64,000 nucleotides of DNA. Origin: Flavobacteriaceae bacterium (GTDB lineage Bacteria > Bacteroidota > Bacteroidia > Flavobacteriales > Flavobacteriaceae). The notes under the pieces were generated by a model that saw nothing but the letters and a program-made list of their open reading frames with translations, was not told where the DNA came from and searched no databases. The position numbers were made by a program, and so were the translations under genes. The stretch is taken from contig JAITMD010000005.1 in assembly GCA_031277535.1 (NCBI GenBank), forward strand, positions 1-64,000, read 5' to 3'. Shown piece after piece: positions 45,063 through 54,174 of the stretch; within the stretch, counting starts at the first letter, position 1, and each line of letters begins with the position of its first letter.

Positions 45063-47165
45063 TTAACTAATGTAATTCCAAATTGTTGTTTTTTGATTCA
45101 ACAGATCTAACTTGTGCTTTATTTTTTGGTGCTCCGGTTGTTCTAACGAAGGGTCTTCTTTTAATATTTTTATCGCATGATGACGAGCATATTGCAAAAT
45201 ATCTTGATCTTTCAATAAGTCAGCAATGCGCAAAGGCAGATTACCACTTTGTTGTTTTCCCATAATATCACCAGGTCCACGTAGTTTTAAATCTACTTCG
45301 GATATTTCAAAACCATCATTGGTACGCACCATTGTTTCCATTCTAATTTTAGTGTCGTTACTCAATTTTTCTCCAGTCATTAAGATACAGAAGCTTTGTT
45401 CTGCACCACGTCCTACACGACCTCTCAACTGGTGAAGTTGAGATAAACCGAAGCGCTCTGCACTTTCGATAATCATAACAGAAGCATTGGGTACATTTAC
45501 ACCTACTTCTATTACAGTTGTAGCTACCATTATGTTTGTTTCTCCTTTAGCAAATCGATCCATCTCTTTATCTTTTTCCGCTGGAGTCATCTGGCCATGA
45601 ACAATACTTACGCTATATTCAGGTAAAGGAAAGTCGCGAGAGATTCCTTCGTATCCTTCCATAAGATTTTTATAATCTAAGGTTTCACTCTCCTCAATTA
45701 AAGGATATACAATATAAACCTGGCGTCCTTTAGCTATTTCTGTTTTGATAAAATGCCAAACACTTAAGCGTTTGTTTTCAAAAAAGTGCATAGTTTGAAT
45801 GGGCTTACGGCCAGGAGGCAATTCATCAATAACAGACACATCCAAATCTCCGTATAGCGTCATTGCTAAAGTACGCGGAATAGGGGTAGCTGTCATAACC
45901 AATACGTGGGGAGGCAGAACATTTTTTCTCCAAAGTTTAGAGCGTTGTTCTACTCCGAAGCGGTGTTGTTCATCAATAACTGCCAGTCCCAAGTTTTTAA
46001 AAACAACCTTGTCTTCAAATAAAGCATGTGTACCAATTAATATTTGAAGTTCTCCATTTTCTAATTCTTCATGTATGATGCGGCGCTCTGCTACTTTCGA
46101 GGAACCTGTAAGCAACTTTATATTTAATCCTAAAGGAGCGGCAAACTCACTGATACCGATAAAGTGCTGTGTTGCTAATATTTCTGTTGGCGCTACAATA
46201 CAAGCCTGAAAACCGTTGTCTAAGGCGAGTAAGCAGCTCATAAATGCAATAATTGTTTTTCCAGATCCTACATCTCCTTGTAGCAAACGGTTCATTTGCA
46301 CAGGTGCACCAACATCATTTCTTATTTCTTTCAAAACACGCTTTTGCGCATTTGTCAATGGAAAGGGAAGGTGGGTGTTGTAAAATTCAAGAAAATTATC
46401 ACCAACTACTTTAAACGGAAATCCTTGTATCTTATTCTTATGCGCTATATTTTTAATTAACAGTTGCATTTGAATATAGAATAACTCTTCGAATTTTAAG
46501 CGAAATAAGGCTTTACTCAACACTTCATTATCTTTTGGGAAATGAATGTTGATTAATGCTTCCCGCATAGAGATGAGTCCTAAAGTTTGTCGGGTTTCAT
46601 CAGCTAATGTATCCGAAAACAATTGATGTGTTTCTTGTATCAATTGCTGCATCAACTTATTGATTGTTTTATTCGATATTTTAGCACCAAATTTTTCTGT
46701 AGAGGGATACACCGCTTGCATGGTAGAAGATAAGTTTCTTTGATGTTCCTCTGCTGTTTCTAAATCTGGATGAGGAATAGAAAAACTATTGCTAAAACTA
46801 TTTAGTTTTCCGAATGCAACATAAGGCGTGTTTAATTGAAGACTTTCTTGAATCCATTTGAACCCTTGAAACCATACCAATTCTATCTGTCCTGTACCAT
46901 CTGTAAAAGTTGCTACAAGGCGTTTTCCTTTTTTTTGCTCTACTGTTTTTAAGTGAATAATTTTCCCTATAATCTGTACTTCAGTATTATTACTTTGTAA
47001 CTCGTTTATTTTGTAATAACGTGTTTTGTCAATATAACGATTGGGATATAAATGCAATAGGTCGCGATACTTAAATATACCCATTTCTCTTTTGAATAGG
47101 TCACCACGTTGTGGGCCTACACCTTTCAAGTATTCAATGGGAGTATCAAGTAAATTATGCTGCAT
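45063..47165 (-). CDS. recG: ATP-dependent DNA helicase RecG
   Basis: 700 residues, full length. N-terminal wedge (OB-fold) domain, then superfamily 2 helicase motifs: GDVGSGKT (Walker A), IDEQHRFG (motif II), TATPIPRTLA and QLRGRVGRG. Remodels stalled replication forks and branched DNA. Begins IEYLKGVGPQRG, the usual start. First of the recG-rdgB pair. Confidence 0.96.
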   Translation of the reverse strand: MQHNLLDTPIEYLKGVGPQRGDLFKREMGIFKYRDLLHLYPNRYIDKTRYYKINELQSNNTEVQIIGKIIHLKTVEQKKGKRLVATFTDGTGQIELVWFQGFKWIQESLQLNTPYVAFGKLNSFSNSFSIPHPDLETAEEHQRNLSSTMQAVYPSTEKFGAKISNKTINKLMQQLIQETHQLFSDTLADETRQTLGLISMREALINIHFPKDNEVLSKALFRLKFEELFYIQMQLLIKNIAHKNKIQGFPFKVVGDNFLEFYNTHLPFPLTNAQKRVLKEIRNDVGAPVQMNRLLQGDVGSGKTIIAFMSCLLALDNGFQACIVAPTEILATQHFIGISEFAAPLGLNIKLLTGSSKVAERRIIHEELENGELQILIGTHALFEDKVVFKNLGLAVIDEQHRFGVEQRSKLWRKNVLPPHVLVMTATPIPRTLAMTLYGDLDVSVIDELPPGRKPIQTMHFFENKRLSVWHFIKTEIAKGRQVYIVYPLIEESETLDYKNLMEGYEGISRDFPLPEYSVSIVHGQMTPAEKDKEMDRFAKGETNIMVATTVIEVGVNVPNASVMIIESAERFGLSQLHQLRGRVGRGAEQSFCILMTGEKLSNDTKIRMETMVRTNDGFEISEVDLKLRGPGDIMGKQQSGNLPLRIADLLKDQDILQYARHHAIKILKEDPSLEQPEHQKIKHKLDLLNQKTTIWNYIS

Positions 47166-47326
47166 AAGTAGTACTATAAATTCTGGACTAAGATACGAAT
47201 TAAAGTCTGCAACGTCCTAATGCAAATGTGCTTGCCTTGCTAAAAATTAGTGCAATTGTCAGGAGAAATAACTTGTGTTTCAAAAGTAAAATAAGTAAAA
47301 GTCATTCGTTGTTTGTAACTTATAAA

Positions 47327-47364
47327 AAAATCCAAGTGTAGCCTTACAAATACACTTGGATTTT
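47327..47364 (-). terminator. Terminator of the acetyltransferase gene
   Basis: 14-bp perfect arms (47327-47340 and 47351-47364) with a 10-nt loop and T run on the minus strand, after the GNAT gene. Confidence 0.85.
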
Positions 47365-47369
47365 ATATT

Positions 47370-47948
47370 TTATAATTTAGCTTCTAAGTTAGCTTTGACA
47401 TGATCATACCATTCGTCTTTCAGGATACTTAACACAGCCGAATCTCTTCTTGTGCCATCATTGCGCATCGTATCTTGTCTTAAGATACCTTCAAATGTAC
47501 AACCAATACTTTTCATGGCTGCAATACTTGTTTCGTTGGTATTATCTGCTCTAAATTCTACGCGTTCCATTCCCATTTGATCAAAGGCATAGCTAAGCAT
47601 TAAATACTTACAGTGTTTATTAATTCCTGTTCCTCTATAAGCCTTTCCATACCAAGTGTAGCCAAGCATTAGAGTTTTGTGCGTATAATTAATATTGTAG
47701 AATCGAGTAGAGCCTACATATACTTCCGCTTCTTTATCAAATACGATAAATGGAAGTGAAGTACCTTTTTCTCTATCTGCTACTGCTTGAGCAATATATT
47801 GTTCCAAATTTTCTTTTCCTGCTGCAGAGATAAAAGAATAGTTCCATATCTCAGGTTCGTTTAAAGAATAAGGTAATAGTTCGTCTATATCGTATGTTTC
47901 TAAAGGTTTTAAAATCACACGTTCATCCGTTATAATTATATTTTGCAT
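47370..47948 (-). CDS. GNAT family N-acetyltransferase (RimJ/RimL-like)
   Basis: 192 residues. Acetyl-CoA-binding region around YTWYGKAYRGTGIN (about 100-113) and the ADNTNETSIAAMKSIGC block with the FEG...L element after it are typical of the RimJ/RimL subgroup, which acetylates protein N-termini or small amines. The substrate is unknown. Minus strand, downstream of the DUF4377 lipoprotein by 20 bases, so possibly co-transcribed with it. Confidence 0.88.
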   Translation of the reverse strand: MQNIIITDERVILKPLETYDIDELLPYSLNEPEIWNYSFISAAGKENLEQYIAQAVADREKGTSLPFIVFDKEAEVYVGSTRFYNINYTHKTLMLGYTWYGKAYRGTGINKHCKYLMLSYAFDQMGMERVEFRADNTNETSIAAMKSIGCTFEGILRQDTMRNDGTRRDSAVLSILKDEWYDHVKANLEAKL

Positions 47949-47968
47949 AATTATTTTAAGTTGGTTGA

Positions 47969-48349
47969 TTAGTCTTTTGGCGTTTTTGAAATTACTTTAA
48001 TTAATGTGTAATGAACAGAAGAATGATCTGCAGGTGGATTAGCTATTTTTGTACGATTTACTTCAATTACATATTCAAAACCTTCTTGATATTCGAAGCC
48101 TTCTATCCCTTGATACATAAATGACCACTCATTTGCTTTGCCTTCTTTGACCAATAAACATTTCATTGGAGCCACACCTGTGCAATCTACTCTTTTTGAA
48201 GCAATAGTAAAGATAACAGTCGCTCCTTTTTTTGCAGAAGTGGCATGGGCTGAATTCGGAGTAGATGATTCAGCAGTTGGTGTTTTAGTTGTTTTACAAG
48301 CCATTAAACTTAGTGCAGCAAATGCAGCAATAAATAGATTCTTTTTCAT
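47969..48349 (-). CDS. DUF4377 lipoprotein
   Basis: 126 residues from the ATG at 48349 (MKKNLFIAAFAALSLMAC, lipobox LMAC); the three extra residues upstream are unlikely. Mature part has the DUF4377 pattern: KRVDCTGVAPMKCLLVKEGK, EWSFMYQGIEGFEYQEGFEY, and a YTLIKVISK ending. Paralogue of the lipoprotein at 48514. Function unknown; DUF4377 domains often accompany stress or envelope lipoproteins. Minus-strand TATTTTTG (48375-48382) is a -7 box. Confidence 0.8.
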   Translation of the reverse strand: MKKNLFIAAFAALSLMACKTTKTPTAESSTPNSAHATSAKKGATVIFTIASKRVDCTGVAPMKCLLVKEGKANEWSFMYQGIEGFEYQEGFEYVIEVNRTKIANPPADHSSVHYTLIKVISKTPKD

Positions 48350-48446
48350 AATATTCATTTAAACAATTTATACTCAAAAATACGGCTTTATATTGAGAAG
48401 AATAAAGGGTTAAATTTTTTTAATACACTATTAATATTTGAAAAAC

Positions 48447-48483
48447 AAAAAGCTGCTTATTCCATAATAGAATAAACAGCTTT
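48447..48483 (-). terminator. Terminator after the second DUF4377 gene
   Basis: Imperfect 14-bp stem (left arm from 48447, right arm to 48483) with one mismatch, followed on the minus strand by a T-rich run. Confidence 0.65.
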
Positions 48484-48513
48484 ACGTTATTTATTAAGAC
48501 AAAATTTTAAAGA

Positions 48514-48936
48514 TTATTTTGCTTTTTTCTCTTTTGAAATTTCTTTTACAAGGGTATATTTCACTGTAGGAGCATCTGCAGGTGCATGGTCTCCATAGTT
48601 CATATCTTCTACTTTCACTTCTAACTTGTACTCAAAGCCTTCTTCATAGTTAAAACCTTCAATCTGATTATAGAAAAGTTCCCATTCTGTAGCTTCTCCT
48701 TCTTTAACAAGCATACATTTTTGTTTTGCAACACCACCAACACAGTCTTCTCTATGATCTGCGACAGTAAGCGTAATAATTTGTTCTAACTCTTTTGTAG
48801 CTACTGGTTCTTCAGTAGGAGGTGTAGCTTGCTCTTCTGTTGTAGTGGTTGTAGGTTCTGTTGTTTCAGTTTTACCATCTTTACAAGCTGCTAATGTAAC
48901 AAGCGCAATTGCTAACGCGAAAACAGTTTTTTTCAT
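48514..48936 (-). CDS. DUF4377 lipoprotein, paralogue
   Basis: 140 residues. Lipobox LAAC (Cys about residue 18), then a Thr/Glu-rich low-complexity linker (about 22-50) and the DUF4377 domain (HREDCVGGVAKQKCMLVKEG, EGFNYEEGFEYKLEV). Compared with its neighbour at 47969 it has a longer linker and a Lys-rich end. The two arose by duplication and now have separate promoters (minus-strand TATATTTG at 48962-48969) and a terminator between them. Confidence 0.8.
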   Translation of the reverse strand: MKKTVFALAIALVTLAACKDGKTETTEPTTTTTEEQATPPTEEPVATKELEQIITLTVADHREDCVGGVAKQKCMLVKEGEATEWELFYNQIEGFNYEEGFEYKLEVKVEDMNYGDHAPADAPTVKYTLVKEISKEKKAK

Positions 48937-49350
48937 TTTCTTAGTGATTTTTTGTGTTATACAAATATAGTCATTTTTAGAGACAAAAAGTATCTGTTTT
49001 TTATCAAATGTTGTTGTTTTATACTGTAAACAACTGTTTTTAATGGTTTTACTCTATTCTTCAAAAGAAAGAAACACTTTCTTACTTTTAAAATAATGCA
49101 TAAAAAAAGTAGTTCTTTTTTTTATATTAGACTTCTTTTTTCATCAATAAAAAGTAATACAATAAGTAAAGTATGTTCTTTTTTTTCTTTAATTACCAAT
49201 ATAAAGAGGAATAGGCTTTATAAATTTAAAAAAAGGAATAGTTTATTTTTAATGGGGTAATTGATAAAGTCTTGTTTTATAGTATTTTATATTTTTCAGG
49301 TCGTTTATTGATAGAGATAGAATCCCCCTATTTATCAGTATTGTAGTGAG

Positions 49351-49443
49351 ATTGTTCGACAATGGGTGGACAATACCTCGAGAATAGTGGAGGAGAGAAG
49401 GTGTTTGTCGAACAATTGTCCTCGGATAGTCCTTGTATTGTCC
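49351..49443. repeat. Intergenic element with 11-bp GTCC period (copy 2)
   Basis: Perfect 12-bp inverted arms (49351-49362 and 49405-49416, ATTGTTCGACAA and its complement) enclose 42 bases; the right arm leads into three GTCC marks spaced exactly 11 bases apart at 49418, 49429 and 49440. The same spacing occurs at 34202-34238. Confidence 0.6.
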
Positions 49444-49502
49444 TTTAATCATAGTTTTAAAAGAGAATAATTAGAGAAGTATCTTAGTGATAAACCAAAA
49501 CA

Positions 49503-49542
49503 AAAAAAGGCTGTTTCATATACGAATGAAACAGCCTTTTTT
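49503..49542 (-). terminator. Terminator for the gene at 49603
   Basis: 17-bp perfect arms (49503-49519 and 49526-49542) with a six-base loop and T runs. Confidence 0.9.
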
Positions 49543-49602
49543 ACTGTATGAATACTAATTTAATTGATATTGTTGTTTAAAACAATATACAATCCCTTAG
49601 TT

Positions 49603-49977
49603 TTATTGCTTTTTGACAGCGTTTAAAGTCACTCTATCAGGATAATTAATCATTTCGATTAGAATATTTTCGTTTGCAGCATTACGTCCTACAATAATGT
49701 ATTTTTTTCCGCCTTCAAACTCTACATTACTTAGAGAAAAATCTACATCACCATATTGCAGTGATTTTTTGATATCTTCATTTGTTACCCATCCTTCATT
49801 GAAGGTTTTTTTAACTTCAGCAGAATAAGTTACTGGTTTACTTCTTAAGTCTTTTAAAACTCTACAGTTTGGCATATAACAAAATTCTGTTTTCTTTTCT
49901 CCAAAAAAGTATATTAGAAACATTCCTCCAATTAAAAACCCAAAAAGGTAGTAGGCTAAGCGTTGACTAAATTTCAT
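49603..49977 (-). CDS. Small membrane-anchored protein (DUF4258-like)
   Basis: 124 residues. N-terminal span (about 6-25) after KFSQRLAYYLFGFLIGG, then FCYMPNCRVLKDLRSKP and a domain with SLQYGDVDFSLSNVEFEGG that resembles DUF4258. This type is conserved in flavobacteria; function unknown. Minus-strand TATTTTTG at 49995-50002 is a fitting -7 box. Its gene lies downstream of the porX-tsaE-ald operon by 63 bases but has its own promoter. Confidence 0.7.
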   Translation of the reverse strand: MKFSQRLAYYLFGFLIGGMFLIYFFGEKKTEFCYMPNCRVLKDLRSKPVTYSAEVKKTFNEGWVTNEDIKKSLQYGDVDFSLSNVEFEGGKKYIIVGRNAANENILIEMINYPDRVTLNAVKKQ

Positions 49978-50040
49978 ATTATTTTGATTTGATGCAAAAA
50001 TAGTACTTTATCCTTGCTATCATAGGGGTTTATGAAAATA

Positions 50041-51237
50041 TTAAAAACTAAAAAGATCTAAGTCTCTATAATCCAGTTCAAACCACTCTGCAACAATCTT
50101 GTTAGTAATTAAACCTTTGTAGGTATATAAACCTGATTTTAGTGTGTTATTACTGCTGGCTACTCCTTTTAAATCGCCTAACTCTGCAAACTCTATAAGC
50201 ATAGGAGTAAGGATATTACTGATAGCCATAGAGGCTGTTTTACAATATCTTGATGTAATATTTGGTACGCCATAGTGAACGACTCCATTTTTAATTCTGG
50301 TTGGTTTGTCGTGAGTGGTTAATTCTGAAGTTTCAAAACAACCACCTGTATCAATAGAAACATCTATGATAACAGCACCTTTTTTCATGTTTTCAACCAT
50401 TGTTTCGGTGACTATAATGGGGCTTCTATTTTTACCTCTAATAGCGCCAATGGCAACATCACAACGCATTAGGGCTTTGCCTAACAATTTTTCTTGAATA
50501 GTAGAAGTACTGATTCTAATTGGCAAATTGTTTTGTAATCTTTTGAGACGTTGGATTGAATTGTCAAATACTTTTACATTCGCACCCATCCCAATTGCTG
50601 TACGAGCAGCACTTTCGGCAACTATTCCGGCTCCAAGAATAACTACCTCTGTTGGTACAACACCTGTAATATTTCCAAATAAAAGACCTTTCCCTTTATT
50701 TGTAGTAGCCATTAATTCGGCTGCAATTAAAATAGAAGAGATACCTGCTATTTCACTTAAAACACTTACAGCAGGATAAGCTCCATGGTGATCGTGTATG
50801 AATTCAAGTGCAAGACAAGATATTTTCTTTTTATTTAACTCTAAAAAGTACTCTCTTTTTAATGTTTTTAGCTGAATGGTTGACCATAAAACACTATAAG
50901 GAGCCATCAATTTGATTTCGCTTAACGTGGGCGGAACTACCTTAACAACTATAGGACAACTAAATACTTTTTTGGTATCTGTTGTCAGTTCTGCACCAGC
51001 TTTACTGTATTCTAAATCTGTATAACTTGAGGCTTCTCCTGCACCTTTTTCAATCAATACACGATGTCCATTAGAAATCAAAGTATGTACAGCTTCGGGA
51101 GTAATACACACTCTTTTTTCTATCGTTGTATTCTCTTTAGGAACTCCAATAAATAGTTCACTTTTATTGGGTTCTATAAACAGACATTCTTCCTGTGGAA
51201 TAAATTCTTTTTGATTAACAGGGTAAGAGATAGCCAT
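50041..51237 (-). CDS. ald: Alanine dehydrogenase
   Basis: 398 residues, about 25 longer than the common form because of an N-terminal extension. Alanine dehydrogenase/PNT family, which interconverts alanine and pyruvate with NAD+. GVPKENTTIEKRVCITPE, the EKGAGEASSYTD block, the nucleotide motif ILGAGIVAESAART and YGVPNITSRY are visible. Last gene of the porX-tsaE-ald set (five bases after tsaE), an order I associate with Bacteroidota. Confidence 0.85.
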   Translation of the reverse strand: MAISYPVNQKEFIPQEECLFIEPNKSELFIGVPKENTTIEKRVCITPEAVHTLISNGHRVLIEKGAGEASSYTDLEYSKAGAELTTDTKKVFSCPIVVKVVPPTLSEIKLMAPYSVLWSTIQLKTLKREYFLELNKKKISCLALEFIHDHHGAYPAVSVLSEIAGISSILIAAELMATTNKGKGLLFGNITGVVPTEVVILGAGIVAESAARTAIGMGANVKVFDNSIQRLKRLQNNLPIRISTSTIQEKLLGKALMRCDVAIGAIRGKNRSPIIVTETMVENMKKGAVIIDVSIDTGGCFETSELTTHDKPTRIKNGVVHYGVPNITSRYCKTASMAISNILTPMLIEFAELGDLKGVASSNNTLKSGLYTYKGLITNKIVAEWFELDYRDLDLFSF

Positions 51238-51242
51238 AAGTA

Positions 51243-51662
51243 CTAATTATTAATAAGTTGTAATTTGCGTTGTCCATCAGCCAAAATTTCTATTGTAATT
51301 TGAGCTGTTTCTTCCTGACTTAACATATTTTCTGCTTTTTCAGGCCATTCGATAAAGCACCATGCATTTGAACTTAGGTATTCGTCCATTCCCATGTCAT
51401 AAGCTTCCTCTTCCTCTTCCATGCGGTACAAATCAAAGTGATAAACAGTTGTATTTGTTGTCTCTGATTTATATTCATTCACTATTGAAAAAGTAGGACT
51501 ACTTGTAAGATCCTTAATGTCTAACTGTTTTGCTAATGCTTTGATAAGTGTTGTTTTGCCAGCACCCATAGGGGCATCAAACAAGATAATTTTGTGTTTA
51601 ACTTGTTCTAATATTGCTTTTGCTACTTGATCTATTTTGTCTAAAGTAAATGTAATTTCCAT
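51243..51662 (-). CDS. tsaE: tRNA threonylcarbamoyladenosine biosynthesis ATPase
   Basis: 139 residues. Small ATPase of the TsaBDE complex that makes t6A on tRNA. P-loop PMGAGKTTLI (31-40), SSPTFSIVNEY, YHFDLYRM and FIEWPE are the family signatures. Lies between porX and ald with spacings of three and five bases, so translationally linked. Confidence 0.93.
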   Translation of the reverse strand: MEITFTLDKIDQVAKAILEQVKHKIILFDAPMGAGKTTLIKALAKQLDIKDLTSSPTFSIVNEYKSETTNTTVYHFDLYRMEEEEEAYDMGMDEYLSSNAWCFIEWPEKAENMLSQEETAQITIEILADGQRKLQLINN

Positions 51663-51665
51663 ATG

Positions 51666-53228
51666 TTAACGAGGGTTAAGTACTATAAAAGGTACTATCA
51701 TTTCTTCTAATGAAATTCCTCCGTGCTGGTATGTATTCTTAAAATAAGAAGCGTAATAATTGAAATTATTCTGATAGGCAAGGAAGAAATCATTCTTTGC
51801 AAAAATAAAAGAACTCGTCAAATTAATAGAGGGTAATTGGATCTTTTTTGGATCTTTTACAGCGTATACATCTTTGCTTTCATAAGTCAGAGACTTACCT
51901 GTTTTATATCTCAAGTTTAAACTTGTATTTTTATCTCCAACCACTTTAGAAGGATTCTTGCAGTTTATTGTTCCGTGATCAGTAGTTATTATAAGTTTGT
52001 ACCCTGCGCTTTGTGCTTGTTGTATAATCTCTAATAAAGGAGAGTTTTTGAACCAACTGGCAGTCAACGAACGATATGCTTTATCTGTAGAGGCTAATTC
52101 TTTAATAACTTCCATTTCCGTTTTGGCATGTGATAACATATCTACAAAGTTGTACACTATAGTGATTAACTTATTTTCTTTTAAAGAATTAAAGTTATCA
52201 GCAATGCGTTTTCCTTCTTTTTGTCCTATGATTTTAAAGTATTCATTTTTAATAGGCAATCGCAAGCGATTTAGTTGTGCCTGTAAAAACTCATTTTCAT
52301 GTAAGTTTTTTCCTCCTTCGTCTGTATCATTTTTCCATAAGTCTGGATGTTGGATAGACATTTGTAAAGGAGTAAGCCCAGAAAATATTGCATTTCGAGC
52401 ATATTGTGTTGCTGTTGGTAAAATAGAGTAGAAGCTCTCGTCTGTTTCTATTTTATAGTGGTTTGTAATAATTGGTTCAAATGCTTTCCACTGGTCATAG
52501 CGCAAATTGTCTATTACAATAAATAAAACTTTAGCATCCTCTTTTTTTAGTTCTGGTGCAACCCATTTTCTAAAAATCTGGTGAGAAAACACAGGGCTAT
52601 CTTCTGGATTATTAATCCAGTGCTCATAGTTTTTTTCAACAAATTTACCAAAGAGTAGATTTGCCTCATTGAATTGATTTTCCAGAATACTCATTAAGTT
52701 TTGATCATCAATATTCTCCAAAGTAAGCATCCAATAGGTCAGTTTTTTATATAAATTGATCCATTCCTGATAAGTTCTAATACTCATTAGTTCCATGGCT
52801 ATATTTCTGAATTCTTTTTGATAGTTTAAAGTTGATTTTTCTGAAACTAAGCGAGAGTCATCTAAGTTCTTCTTTAATGCTAATAGAATTTGATTCGGAT
52901 TTACTGGTTTGATTAAATAGTCAGAGATTTTTGCACCTATGGCTTCTTCCATAATTGCTTCTTCCTCACTTTTAGTAATCATTATAATAGGTAAAGCATT
53001 TTTAATAGCTTTTATTTCATTAAGGGTTTCTAATCCTGATAAACCAGGCATGTTTTCATCTAAAAAAACAATATCAAAGTCTCCTGCTTGCACTAAATCA
53101 ATAGCATCCGCACCATTGTTACACGTTGTAACAATATAATCTTTCTTTTCTAAAAATAAGATATGAGGTTTTAATAAATCTACCTCATCATCTACCCAAA
53201 GGATATGTATTTTGTTCATCTCAGTCAT
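51666..53228 (-). CDS. porX: PorX-type response regulator of the type IX secretion system
   Basis: 520 residues (an alternative start three codons on gives 517). N-terminal receiver (Asp13/Asp14, phosphoacceptor Asp57 in FDIVFLDENMPG, Lys in YLIKPVNP) followed by a PglZ/alkaline-phosphatase-like domain with FIVIDNLRYDQW and TTDHGTINCKNP. This receiver-PglZ pair is the mark of PorX, which with PorY and SigP controls T9SS genes. It fits with the giant exported protein at 59267 in this window. No porY is seen here. First gene of the porX-tsaE-ald operon. Confidence 0.93.
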   Translation of the reverse strand: MTEMNKIHILWVDDEVDLLKPHILFLEKKDYIVTTCNNGADAIDLVQAGDFDIVFLDENMPGLSGLETLNEIKAIKNALPIIMITKSEEEAIMEEAIGAKISDYLIKPVNPNQILLALKKNLDDSRLVSEKSTLNYQKEFRNIAMELMSIRTYQEWINLYKKLTYWMLTLENIDDQNLMSILENQFNEANLLFGKFVEKNYEHWINNPEDSPVFSHQIFRKWVAPELKKEDAKVLFIVIDNLRYDQWKAFEPIITNHYKIETDESFYSILPTATQYARNAIFSGLTPLQMSIQHPDLWKNDTDEGGKNLHENEFLQAQLNRLRLPIKNEYFKIIGQKEGKRIADNFNSLKENKLITIVYNFVDMLSHAKTEMEVIKELASTDKAYRSLTASWFKNSPLLEIIQQAQSAGYKLIITTDHGTINCKNPSKVVGDKNTSLNLRYKTGKSLTYESKDVYAVKDPKKIQLPSINLTSSFIFAKNDFFLAYQNNFNYYASYFKNTYQHGGISLEEMIVPFIVLNPR

Positions 53229-53535
53229 GCCAATTTAATTCGTGTTCTAAATATAAACTAAAGAAGTTGTAAAATATTATATTTTATGTTTTAATTAAGG
53301 CTTCTATTCAGGGGGTATGGCTGTTTTATCTCCTTTTGTATGGATTAAGAAAGAGTTTTTTTAGTGCATTTCATTGTTTTTTATAATCTTAAGAACTTAC
53401 TTGTTAATGTGTTGCAAGTATATTTTTTTAAAAGGGGACTATTGAATATAATTCAATAGTTTTGCGAAAAGTAAAATACACAGGGAAGCCTTGCTATCAC
53501 TGGTGTTGATCGTTTAAAAAAGAACATAAACTGTA
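53229..53535. other. Intergenic region with a dyad over a promoter
   Basis: Divergent region between porX and the LuxR-type regulator. No gene. A perfect inverted repeat at 53438-53460 overlaps the regulator's -7 box. Confidence 0.6.
53438..53464 (+). promoter_or_regulatory. Perfect 10-bp dyad overlapping the -7 box
   Basis: ACTATTGAAT-ATA-ATTCAATAGT (53438-53460) is perfect. Its right end is part of TAGTTTTG (53457-53464), a TAnnTTTG box about 70 bases before the start codon at 53536. The dyad has the size and place of an operator. Confidence 0.6.
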
Positions 53536-54174
53536 ATGAATTTTTACATCATAGATGACCATCCGATTGTTCGAGAGGGGTACAGTATTGTACTCCAAAT
53601 AATGTATCCTGAAGCAACTATTATGACTTCCAGTTTAAAGGAGTATTCCCTTGCTAAGTTAGAAAAATGCGAGCGGATAGATTTCTTTATCATCAGTTAT
53701 AAATTGCAAAAAAGAGACACTCAATATTCTTTAGAAGACAGTTTGAAAGTTGTGAGAGAAAGCAAAAAAGTATTTCCTTTAAGTAAGTTGGTTCTTATTA
53801 CGGCTCATGAAGAGATGTTATTGTTATACCACGCACATAAATGCCTGAAACCAGATGCTTTTTTATTAAAGAATGATATTACCAAGGAAGTATTGGTACA
53901 GTCTATTGCAGAGACAAGTATAGGGGGGAGTTTTTATAGTGAAAGTATTATTGAAAGTTTAAAGCAAGTAGCTAAGAAAAAGATTCTACAAGAAGACTAT
54001 AATATTCATATTTTAATATTGCTTTCTCAAGGGTATAAAATTAGAGAAATCAGTGAAATTATGTCTGTCAGTGATGGCATGGTGCAGAAGCGTATTATTG
54101 CAATGAAAGAAGAATTTAAACTACAAGAGAGTAGAGGGTTGGTTAGAGAAGCCCGACTTTTTGGGTTTATATGA
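53536..54174 (+). CDS. LuxR/NarL-type regulator with a non-phosphorylatable receiver
   Basis: 212 residues. Starts MNFYIIDDHPIVREG as a NarL-type receiver, with Asp7/Asp8 present, but the phosphoacceptor position is Ser54 (FFIISYKL where relatives have a LLD segment). Thr (LITAH) and Lys (FLLKND) are kept. C-terminal HTH (about 150-200) is a variant form, with LLSQGYKIREISEIMSVSDGMVQKRI. So it probably acts without aspartyl phosphorylation. Orphan: no kinase next to it; porX is divergent. Confidence 0.85.
   Translation: MNFYIIDDHPIVREGYSIVLQIMYPEATIMTSSLKEYSLAKLEKCERIDFFIISYKLQKRDTQYSLEDSLKVVRESKKVFPLSKLVLITAHEEMLLLYHAHKCLKPDAFLLKNDITKEVLVQSIAETSIGGSFYSESIIESLKQVAKKKILQEDYNIHILILLSQGYKIREISEIMSVSDGMVQKRIIAMKEEFKLQESRGLVREARLFGFI

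Larger units (their letters stand above)
48937..49602. other. 0.67-kb gene-free region
   Basis: Contains the promoter box of the DUF4377 gene (48962-48969), poly-A/T stretches, the second 11-bp period element (49351-49443) and a terminator (49503-49542). The open frame seen on the minus strand at 49249-49452 is a by-product of the repeat. Confidence 0.6.

Noticed and set aside
49249..49452. 67-codon minus-strand frame
   Set aside because: Lies over the 11-bp repeat element; period does not fit codons and there is no family resemblance.
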